Shown: positions 48,101 through 60,100 of the stretch, piece after piece
Layout of the letters: every line of letters starts with the position of its first letter
How positions within the stretch are numbered: position 1 is the stretch's first letter
DNA from: Serripes groenlandicus
Taxonomy: Eukaryota; Mollusca; Bivalvia; Cardiida; Cardiidae
Assembly (NCBI GenBank): GCA_031761405.1
Contig: JASEVX010000007.1
Location: 32,343,677-32,407,676 of the forward strand
Reading direction: 5' to 3'
Length of the DNA stretch: 64,000 nt
Translations under genes and position numbers: made by a program
The notes under the pieces: model-generated
What the model saw: the letters and a program-made list of their open reading frames with translations, nothing else
Told to the model about the DNA's origin: nothing
Database searches by the model: none

Positions 48101-51100
48101 TTTTCAAGATGTTTGTCAGAATATTTGAATTTTATTATTTTTCAATAAAACCACAAAACAGACAATTTAGGATTTGCATGCAATAGCACGTCATTTTACC
48201 TTTCCTCTATTAAAGTCAACAGTGGACACACCTTTGCAGCAATCTACTTTAAAACAATGAGATAAGGATTAAACCGCTGAAGACATGAGTTTTCTCTTTT
48301 TCTCAAGATGATATTAGCTTGGCATCCTAATTATATCATACTTTAACAAATGTTGAAATGTAGTTCAATATTTATAAATTAGACCACCTTCGAAATATAA
48401 TATCAACTAAACAGTTAAATCTCATTGAAATTGTTGTATAATTTAAACTTAATTTCGAACACAAACTGAGCCATACAACATGTTAATTTATTTTAATTCT
48501 TTCCTTCCTTTTTCATAATGAAAATAACAAACTACTCATGTATTAAAATTATATTATGATGAGCGCCCTTGTGTCAATGATGCATAACAATATGCAGATC
48601 GGAAGCAATATGCCTTTAGGGAATTAAATGACACATTTAAAATTGTCAAGGACGAACTAATTTTGTACGAAAGACCCGATTCGCAGAGGTGTCGTTCTTG
48701 AAACTCTCTTTATAGGCAGAGAGTGTTCGTTCAAAGTATTTTTTCTATTGAAACCAGTTTTATCTCGGTTTGTTCTTTTCTTCATTTGTTTCGAACCAAA
48801 TAAACATTTTAAATCGCATATGATTTACTATTTGTAAGTGAGTGTAAAGAGCGGCTCTCTGCAAAGGAGATTGATCTACGCAGTTGGTATTCGCGAGTCA
48901 CGCGATCAACAGTTTTAGCTTAGAAACAGTTCATATTTTAGATATACATGGATAAACATTATAAAATTACCTTCTTCACAAATCAAGACATCTCTTTGAA
49001 CATGAAAATAACATTCAGTAAGTTAAAATTGCCATTAGAAGGAGAATATTCGACGTCATTTGCATCAGCAGGTGCGCGTATGTAAACAACATTAGACTGT
49101 GCGACGTAAAGGTTTGTAGTTATAGCCTTTTGATTACATGTAGTATATAGTGTAAAATACAGTATTTCATTCTAGCAAATAGGGACTGTTTTGTCTTCGT
49201 AAATAAAACAACAAAACATAAATGCGAGTCAAAATAAAGAAACTGAAAATACCTAAAACATCGGAATATTTATTTCATTTTAGAGTGTGTCATTACTTAG
49301 TGTTTTTTAAACAAACACAATTGTAATATGTTCAAGACATCTAAATGTGTTTCTTTCTAATAATAATCCCCCCTCCCATGTGATTTCAGAAAACCTATTA
49401 AAAATAGAAGTCGCGGGCTTCTGCCCGGCGACTAATAATATTTATTTACAAAAGTGTAAGTTGATAAATAAAAAATATATAAATTTAATCACAAACTTGA
49501 TTGTTATTTATTATTTGATGTTTTTGTTTAACTATAACATGAAAAGGATATGTACATGTATGTTCAGTAGAAGAATAGAGCACTACTAATTAAATCTAAT
49601 AAAAGAGCCGATTAAATAAACGTGCTATCACCATTAGAAAGCAAAAAACAAACACAGATCCAATTAAAGAGATCAAAAAGTCGGACCAAAATTGTCATAA
49701 TTAATCCACAAACAATCTAATCTAATCCCAAGACTATACACGGGGTGATTTAACACGGTCAATAATTGACGTTAAAGTGTATTAAGTACAAACTGATAAA
49801 CATGCAATTATCGGCTTTTACCACTGTGATACATCTGCAGTATTTGAGAGTCGTAACAAAGACAATAACTGTAGCTAAAGTGTATTAAATACAAACTGCT
49901 AACATAGTTCATAGGCTGGTGTAGCAACAATGTGTCCCATATGTAATTTTTAACGAATTATTTTTTCTCAAAAAATAATACAGTTAACGAGATCGTATTT
50001 AATTCCGGAAGTCACGGTTAAACTACACTTCCGCTTAGAATACACATTCGCTGCACCTAAATAGTCCTAGTATTTTTTCGATATTAAAATGACTTCTACG
50101 TGTTATTTCAATACAGTGAAGTCATAATTATACTATCGAATCATCATAGATAATCAATTTTCTAGAAAATATCAAATTAACAGTACGCGCATATATATTT
50201 CATTTGTCGGCAGGTACGTATAAGCCACGAGTATGAATTTTAGTCGTATGCCCATTCACTAGAAGTCGACCCCACATAACGATGATCGAAGGGGCTTTCT
50301 AATTATAGATCATGGTTTACATACGCGCGCATTCAGTTAGCTTAATATATATACGAAAGTAACGCTCAAACGTTGTATCAAAGTACCGTGGTGCAATAGA
50401 GAGCATGTAGAACTACTAATCATGGACTACTTCTTGACGCGAGTTCGAGTCCTAATAGGAACTGTTCTTTTTTCTTTTTTTTTAATTCTTATTTTATGCG
50501 ATTTGTTAAACATTATAGATTTATAATAATTAATTCACTCTCATGAAACATAGTTATAATATAAGCCGAAATCCTGGATCCGCCCCTGGTGACGAAAACA
50601 AATCGAACTAACAATGTAAATCTCACAAATATGCCATGGGGTTTTGACAGACTTTACGCAGAGCTCAGTGAAAGAGTTAGTGTGCATGTTAAACGCTCGC
50701 ATCGCCGTTGAAATGCTACATTTACTAAAACTGTCGACTGATAAAAAAAAATCTCTGGACAAAAATATTAATAATAATAAAATAGACTAAATTGTGCAAT
50801 AGCATGATCAATTGCATTCATAAATTAGATTTTACAAATGTTCAAAATAATTCGTTACCAGTACTTCAGTACTTTGATTAGTATACTCTTTGAAACTTTC
50901 AGGGATCATTTTTAGAGTATCGGGGAACATAAAAACCAATGTTGGCAATTTTTCATAATCCCCCAACAGCGGCCATCTTGGATTTCAAAATGGCAGCTGT
51001 TGAAACCTACTATCCACCATATCTCTGCCTATAAACAACATAAATTCATGATGTTGGTATCTACACCTACATTTTTAGGGTCAAGGATGTTTACAGATAG

Positions 51101-54100
51101 TGTCAGGTGACAGCTTTGGCGGCCATCTTGGGATCCAAGATGGCCGCCATGCAGAAATCTGGATTTCTTTATATCTCACGTCCTATATGTCATAGAGACA
51201 TGATTTGTGTGTCAATACCCACATTTAAGGGTCAAGGAACACATTTCTGTAATTACAGATAATCTCAGATGACAGCCTTGGCAGCCATATTGGCAAGATG
51301 TCTGCCATGCAGAAGTAATAGTCCAAATATAATAACTTTGTCCAAATTACATGTATTATATGCAACATTTAGAAGAGTCTGGCTGAAGTAGGTAACTGTC
51401 AATCTCCATCATTTGTTGGAGATTTTATAATGGTTAATCACACAATAGACACCACAAGACGTGAATTTTCTTGGCAAGCAGTATGTGCGTCAGCAGACAA
51501 TGTGGACACCAGTGATGGAAATAACAGTTTCCATGCAATGGCATCAAGTGTTTTCCAACCAGTTGGTGTTGACGAGTCATTAGTAGAGCCACTTGACCTC
51601 TACGAAGTATCACCTGGCGCACTTGTAGACATCCCATCTACATGCATCAAGATTAGCAAATGCAACATAGAAGGCACTCCAAACGAGCCAGTAGTTCGTG
51701 CTACCGATCTTACGAAGTCGGAGGTCATAAAGAAATATTTGAGAATGTACTCAAGATTGATATGACATGCATGGTGGCAAGGTACTTCAATCGACCGTCG
51801 AAGCATGCATATTATAGAGTACCGATACCTACAGACATTACGGAACAAACTGATGTCTCCAACGAGATAACAATTCCGATGGAGACTATTGCAATTAATG
51901 ATATCCCTGATCTCGAGCTAGATTCTGTCACAACGACAACTGAGACAGTTTTAACTGTTCCTGTCGAATGTGCAGCTGTAAATAATGAATTAGAAAACGG
52001 TGAAAATCAGCAAATACCGGTGTGGTCGGCATACAATTCACTTCTGAACAGTTTGCCACCTGACCAGCAGTCACCTGTGACTGTTGACAAAGTATATTCA
52101 CTTCCAATCAGCAATGCTCCACCACAGGAGTAGCCTACATTAATAACAACGCTGGATCAATTATGTACGTTGAATGATCTGGTATCAGGCGGCAACAGGA
52201 GACTAATTGTTACATTTGATATGGACCTGTACAAGAGTGTCTTAAAGTTAGAGTACCTGGATCCTCAGTACAAGAACAGATGGATTGTGTGTCCAGGAGC
52301 TTTCAATACATCAGTGTGTGCTCTCAGGTGCTTAGGCAAGACAATAGAGTGCAGTGGCCTAGATGAGGCATGGCTCGAAGCAGTCATGTATACTGTAACC
52401 GTTCACCAAATTATTAATGGCAACCATTACAGTAGAGCGATTGAGGCACATGAGATAACACTACAAGTGTTATTTGACCTTTGGCTTGAGGCTTTCTTTT
52501 CCGAAAGACCCGACACACGCAAATCTCTAGAAGCTAGTTGTGAAATCCTGTCACTTGCATGTGAATCGAAACAGGGTGTCAAAGACGCACACAAAACATT
52601 ACCTACTGTTATCGAGTCCCTCGATCTCAAGCAGCAGCTAGCTGACTTTGGTGCCAGACATAGTGAAAATACAATGTTTCAATGGGCACGCAATTACATG
52701 CACAAAGTAATGACTCTGTTGTAGTTTCAACGTGCCACACGACAGGGTAACTGGCTTCTACATCTGTCCTCTCTTGAGAAACGTTGTGCTTATTACATAT
52801 TTGTGTATAATCGGCATGATTATGCCCAGCACATTCCGGAATATGTTGCATGGATGTATGAGTTGCAGACATCTGACCCAGAAGGAGGATTTACAGTCAA
52901 CACATCGAACCAGATACCTTTCACTAGTCTCGGATTAGATCATGCTCAGGAGCAACAAAACAAAAATATGAAAGGCCAAGGTGCTATCAACGGTATCACA
53001 CAATCGCCAGCTACACTTCTAAAGTTTTGTATGTGTGCTCCAGAACTTGCACGAATTGCTACTGAAGCAGAGACGATGGTTGGTATTGCAAACCAGGCTA
53101 CATCAGTACATCACTGCCTCAATCAGCCAAGAGTACTTGGACAAGAGCGGGCCATTAAAAAGCTACATGATGTATTGGCTCCATGTAACATCTTTACATC
53201 AAATGAACAAGACATGTACAAGCTCATGACAAAGGAGATTATCCCAAAATCTGCCAAGGAAAGCATATTAGCCTTTGAAAAACAAGGATCATCGGCTATG
53301 AAGTCATTTGTTGAGGAACAGATATGTGGAGATTCCAACCTATGGGATAACAATACATGTAAGAACATTTTCTGGAATGCCACCACGAAGGTATTGAAGC
53401 TGCAAGCCAAATCTGAAGTACTGACGATTCGTGCATCTGCAGGTATAATGTCAAGATTGCTCATCATTGCACGTTCATCTCGTCAGATCGATCTTAAAGA
53501 TGTCATTGGCAACTACGAGTTTTCTGTATCCAACCGTGTTATCGTGAAGTTAGATGGTTCAGTTCATCCAACTGTAGACAAAAGTAAAGTGATTGCTATA
53601 ATTGAAAAGCTTCCAACACATGTTCCTGATGCAGCTACAATACCTAATCATTACACAAACACGTGCCTCATAATTGACGCTATGGTGGTTGTACAGGAGC
53701 TCATGTCAGTAAAACCACTTGTGAACTGTAAGTCACTTAATGATGCATTTGTGTCGATCATAGACAGCAAGGCACGGAGGTATGATCTCACCAGAGTTAT
53801 ATGTGACAACTACTCAGTCGACGGTTCACTAAAGGAAGCAACCCGTGAACGGCGCAGAGGGACTAAGTCACCCGCCAGAGGACTCAACTAAAATCAGAAA
53901 CAACAAATCATTTCTTGGTAGCATCGTAACAAAGGACTCGCTACCACTATACCTGGCACAGAAGCTAATAGACAATGCACACGTACATGTCATTACAGCA
54001 AGTCACAAAAGTGTCATGTCAAACAGAGCTGGTGATGCAAATATATGTGTAAGTTCCCAGGAGGAAGCTGATACGTTGATGATCCTACATGCATCACATG

Positions 54101-57100
54101 CAGCAAAGGATGGATTTACTGTTCACATCATGAGTCCTGACACGGACGTATTGCTCCTTGCCTTCCGACGTGTTCCTCTGCTCGGAGACAATAGTGCAAT
54201 GATCATGGGTGTAGGTGAACGACGCCGAGTTATAATGTTGAAACCAGTTGACGATGCTCTAGGATCAAACAAGGCAAGTGCCTTGCCAAAGTGGCAAGCT
54301 TTAACTGGTTCTGATACAACTGGGAACATCAACGGTAAATCCAAGAAGGCATGTTTCGAAGCCTTCTTGAAAGCTAGTTCTAGCATCATCACTGCTATAT
54401 CTGCTCTTGATATCGGAAGAGAGCCATCCGAAGAGACTATGCATGGCTGTATGTCCTTCCTGTGCAGTCTCTTCTGTAAAAAAGGGATCACCATCACACG
54501 GCCACACACTCTCAGGTGAACCTTATTCAAATAACAAGGAACTGATAAAGGAGTTGATATGTTGCCTCCAACATTTGGTGCGTGGCTAGAACATATCAAA
54601 CGCGCACACTGCCAAGCTGCTATTTGGGAACAGGTCTTGTACTTAGCCATGTTGTGCCAGACCCTACCAAGCTTGGTTGGACAAAACAGGATGACCGGTT
54701 GGTACCAGAGTTATCGCTCCGGCTGCAGTTGTGGAATTGGTAAGGGGTTCACGTGGTGCCAGTAATCCGAATACGATGAATAAATGTGCTTCAGTGAGAT
54801 GTTCATGTCGAATCAGTGCTCTAGCTTGTACATAACTTTGCCGATGTGAAGCAGAGGCAGACATGTGCCAAAACATGAAAAATAATACCGTGGATCCTGA
54901 TGACATTGAATAGGCTTTTATTGTATTACTAGTGTGCGTGTAAAGGTGTTACCATTAAGATAACCATTAGTGCTTGATCATGTTGTTCTAAAAAATTCAT
55001 GTCTTGTGGTGTCTATTGTGTGATTAACCATTATAAAATCTCCAGCAAATGATGGAGATTGACAGTTACCTACTTCAGCCAGACTCATGATTCTAGAAAT
55101 TCCAGATGAAACGGTCTGAAAAATGTATCTTCTAAATGTTGCATATAATACATGTAATTTGGACAAAGTTATTATATTTGGACTATTAATTCTGCATGGC
55201 AGCCATCTTGGATACCACTATAGCTGCCAAGGCTGTCATCTGAGATTATCTGTAATTACGGAAATGTGTTCCTTGACCCTTAAATGTGGGTATTGACACC
55301 AAAATCATGTCTCTATGACATATAGAACGTGAGATATAAAGAAATCCAGAGTTCTGCATGGCGGCCATCTTGGATCCCAACATGGCCGCTAAGCCTGTCA
55401 GCTGATACTATCTGTAAATACGGCAATAGGTTCATTGACCCTGAAAATGTAGGTGTAGACACCAAAATCATGAATTTATGTTGTTTATAGGCCGAGATAT
55501 GGTGGATAGTAGGTTTCAACAGCGGCCATTTTGAAATCCAAGATGGCCGCTGTTGGGGGATTATGAAAAATTGCCAACATTGGTTTTCATGTTCCCCGAT
55601 ACTCTAAAAATGATCCCTGAAAGTTTTAAAGAGTATACCAAAAATTACATATGGGTCCCATAACCTAACTGACTAACAACGCAATTATCGTTTTTTACTC
55701 ACTCTAATACGTAGCGTCTGCAGAATTTGACCTCGGGTAATTTTACATGTAACACCTTTAGCTTGATGATAATTTAAACCTGTGTGGTTTACACGCGACA
55801 GTTGTGTTAGAATTATTTGACTGTTAGAATTGAGGTCGCTGAACCGTGGATTTTTATTAAAAATGGAATGGTTTTAGTGTGCGTTGGTCGCAGACAGCAG
55901 GATCTCGCTTATTGCAGGTTAATTTATGACTAAAAAACATCGGGGGGAGTCCATGTGGTCGCTTACACCAGGGGGTCGGTTATACCAGGTGGTCGGTAGT
56001 ACAGGTTTGACTGTATATAAGGGAAAGGGTGAAACGCTGTTTTCGATGGTAATTCAGTTTATCACGGTATCCAGTTCACCTAATGGATGTTTCGGGACTT
56101 TCTAGCACAAGAGCTCTCCACACAACTGGCTACCTTCTTGTGTCAACTATGTAGATGCTTGTTGGAAGACGAGAGTATTACCTACACTTGTAGTTTAAAC
56201 ATTCATTTTCTATTAATGTATAGGTATGCGTAAATTCACTTGAAACAGAATATCTGTTTAAAAACTTTGACGGTAAACTTTATGTCCATAGCCTCATGTA
56301 AATGTAGAAATCGCTTTTGCTTAACCCTTTCTCACATGCACATAAATTTTGAAGCATCTGCAGCAGACGACTTTAGAAAACATTTTGTCAAAAGTAGAAA
56401 TTTCTCAAAAAGAGCATTTTCTACTTTTGCCACCATGCTTTTGGTTCTATTTATAAACATTACATAAAGATGCATAATTGTCATATGAGGGAAAGGGTTG
56501 AAACTCAAAACTGAAATACAATGTTACTATAAATAGCATTAATTTACCTGGGTCCCTGCTCTGACAGCTTCAAATGTATTTCTCTTCTGTGCATTTTCCT
56601 CGATGGAACAGTTGAGTGCATGGACCCAGTCATCTCTCTCTTCAAGGTTAGAGCTGTGTAGGGTTAAGGATCTCTCTACAGATATTAAACTGAACTCCAT
56701 CTTAAAGTCATCCTGGGCCGAAGCAGATACCTGCAATAGTCATCGTACAGATATTATACTGAACTCCGTCTTAAACTCATCCTGGGCTGAAACAGATACC
56801 TGCAATAGTCATCGTACAGATATTATACTGAACTCCATCTTAAACTCATCCTGGGCCGAAACAGATACCTGCATGCAATAGTCATCGTACAGATATTATA
56901 CTGAACTCCGTCTTAAACTCATCCTGGGCTGAAACAGATACCTGCAATAGTCAGTGTACAGATATTATACTGAACTCCATCTTAAACTCATCCTGGGCCG
57001 AAACAGAAACCTGCATGCAATAGTCATCGTACAGATATTATACTGAACTCCGTCTTAAACTCATCCTGGGCCGAAACAGATACCTGCAATAGTCATCTCA

Positions 57101-60100
57101 TTTAACACTTACACACTTGCAGACCCTTTTTGAGGCATATGCAGAGGATGATTTTGTAAACAGGGTGGCATAAGAAGAAATCATCACAAAGAGTTGTTTC
57201 TCCTTTATAAATATGTAGTTGATGCTGTTTGAAAACATTTCGGCAAAAAGGAGGAATTTTCAAATTTATCGAATATTAGAAATTTCACATTTTTTTTACA
57301 AATATGTTTTCAAAGTCGTTTGCTACAGATTAATGGTATGTTGGAAATGGTTAAGAGCTACAATATTAGAAAATTGATCTTTGGACAAGTATCATTCTCC
57401 TGTACTTTGGATCATTAGTCACATTCTTAGAGCCCGATCAGTGTTTGCTAGAGCACAATAAATTTTAATGATATATTGATAGGTTGGACAATTTGTGGGT
57501 GCATATGCACAGGCTGATCTGGCTCTAGACTGCTCCAAAATGTCAGCAAGCCTATTTTCCTCTTTCAAAACTTATGAAACCTCAAACCTGATACTGGCTA
57601 CATTAAATAAGAGGGCCCTGATGGCCCTGGATCGCTCACCTGATTTGTTTTTTTTCACTCTAGCCATGGCGGCCATAGTTTTCGAGCAATCAACATGGCA
57701 TGAAGGAATCTGATAGAGGGTCACCCTAGGAATATTTCTACAAAATTATTTGAAAATCAACCAAACACTTTTTTTTTAAGTTTTCACTAAAGCCATATAA
57801 GGCAAAATAAACCGGCCCTGTGGCAGCCATGTTATAAGACCAATCAACATGGCTCGAAGGAATCTGATAGAGGGTCATCTTAGGAACATTGCTAGAAAAT
57901 TATTTGAAAATCGGCTTGACACTTTCAGAGGAAATGATTTTTTAAGTTTTCACTATAGCAATATATCGCAAAAAAGTCTGCCCCCTGGCAGCCATGTTTT
58001 TCAAGCAATCAACATGGCTCGAAGGAATCTGATAGAGGGTCACCCAAGAAACATTTCTACAAAATTATTTGAAAATCGGTCTGACACTTTCGGAGGAGAT
58101 CTTTTAAGTTTTCACTATAACCATATAAGGAAAAAAAGCCCCACCCCCTGGCGGCCATGTTTTTTGACCAATCAACATGGCTTGAAGGAATCTGATAGAG
58201 GGTCATCCAAAAATTATTTAAAAATCTGCCACCCAGTTTGGGAGAAGAAGAATTTTAATTTTGTTTTCGTTTCGTTGCCATGGAAACCAGAATTCTGCAT
58301 GGATCCAAAAATTTGAAGGAATTCTGGTGAGGTCATTGAGAGGATGCCTTCTGTGAAGTTTCATTCCAATTGACCCGCTGGTTACTGAGGAGAAGAAGTT
58401 GACGGACGACCAAGCCTGACGACGCAAGCCGGACAAAAGGTGATCATAAAAACCTGAAAATGTCCATAAAAGATAGTTTAATTGTTAAATAAAGTTGAAA
58501 ACATTGTGGCTAAAGGAGAAATTGCTCAACATGAGCAATTTCACCTTTTGTCAGTTTTCAAGTCGTCTGCTGCTATTGCCTGCTGTTATTGCGTCAAAAT
58601 GCATCTGCATGTGGGAAAGGGTTAAACATTCAATGTTAAATAAACAATAGAGTACATATTCGTTTGATGAAATCTTATGTCATTTCTCATAACTGGAATT
58701 ATATTTTGATGAAAGGTTTTTTTGGCTCTTTCATGACTTAAATATGTATTGTGATGGAATATATACAACTTTATTTCATATCATTGGGCCAGCTGATATA
58801 CTAGGGATGTCATCGGTTACCGATATTACTACTGGTTAATCGTTTAATTTTGTAACTGGTTACTCGGTTAACCTTTTCCTCGGAAAAGCTACAGCAAGGT
58901 GTATAAGAGTGACCGTTCTAATCGTATTGATAAAAAGGGTAAATCGACAACAGACTGTATTTTCTTATTACACTCTATTATTGCTAAAACATTAAATTCT
59001 AAGCAAAAGCTTTACTGTGTATTTATAGATTTCGAAAAATGTTTCGATCGAATTAACAGACCGTTTTATGGCAAACATTGTTAAGTCAAAATGTCAGTAC
59101 AAAGTTTGTTAAGGCTATTAAAGCTATGTACACTACAGTAAAACAATGCGTGCGATATAACGGTAAAACTTCTGATTTTTTCCAATCACATATTGGATTA
59201 AAGCAAGGGGACCCTAGCTCAAGTCTTATGTTGCTCATGTTCACTAACGATATTGTAAACAGCATAAATACCGATTTAAATAGCATATTCACTATAAACG
59301 AATTAAAAATATTCCTGCTTTTATTCGCAGACGACGCAGTTTTATTTGCTCACTCACCTGAAACATTACAGTCGATGATTAATGATATGCAGCATTATTG
59401 TCATACTTGGGGACTCACAATTAATAGAAGCAAAACAAAGGTAATGGTTTTTGAACGTGGTCGAGGCACAACTTTTAATCTATTCTTAAATGATACACTA
59501 TTGGAAGTTGTTTCATCCTTTAAATATCTGGGAACTCATTTATTCAAAAATGGATCGTGGTACAGAACACAAATCAGAGTTGCACAACAATCTGCGCATG
59601 CCCTACACAAAGTTTTTATTGTTTCCAATCAGTTAGAATTATCTGCAATGGAAAAATGTAAGCTATTTGATGCCCTAGTGGGATCAATTCTAAATTATAA
59701 TGCATCTGTTTGGGGATTTTGTGACGCCAAAAAAGTCGAGCAAATTCACTGTAAATTCATGAGAAAAGTATTAAAAGTAAAAAAATCTACAAATATCTAT
59801 GGTTTGTATGGAGAACTTGGTCGGTATCCAATGAAAACAGCAAGAGAATTAATAATAATTAAATTTTGGTTAAATATTTTGAAATCAACCAATCCTTTGA
59901 TAATCAATATCTATAAAATGTTAAAGGATGATGCAAACAATGGTTTAACATATAATGGTTTAAACTGGGCGCATCACGTAAAATCCATATTACAACACAT
60001 TGGTCTGGGAAATTTGTGGATGTTACAAAACCCAGATAGTATCAAATACTTATATATCAAACAGAGAATACTGGATATTTTTAAACAATCTTGGTACAGC

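Larger units (their letters stand above)
47505..56030. mobile_element. Nest: MITE-A and MITE-C split by later insertions
   Basis: MITE-A sequence (AAAAAGCTGTCTGCTGCAG, AGGTGTCAGAAAGC) stops at 47527, where MITE-C begins (AGTCAAACTTGTATTAAGAG). The other MITE-C end (TACAGGTTTGACTGTAT) is at about 55997-56012 and is followed by ATAAGGGAAAGGGTGAA, the end of MITE-A. The 8.4 kb between holds the Helitron-like copy 2 and the inverted-repeat element at 50882-55640. That the two ends belong to single original elements is an inference. Confidence 0.5.

Noticed and set aside
50375..50480. Possible tRNA gene with B-box and T-run terminator
   Set aside because: I could not pair an acceptor or anticodon stem. 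Too weak without a covariance-model scan.
51660..52133. Start of a separate gene at 51660
   Set aside because: It is the frameshifted continuation of the preceding fragment of the same broken gene. The stops at 52131 and 52722 are in the same frame as the following pieces.
57849..58316. 155-codon plus-strand open frame
   Set aside because: It is the CTE-4 core read through three times. No domain and no splice or promoter context.
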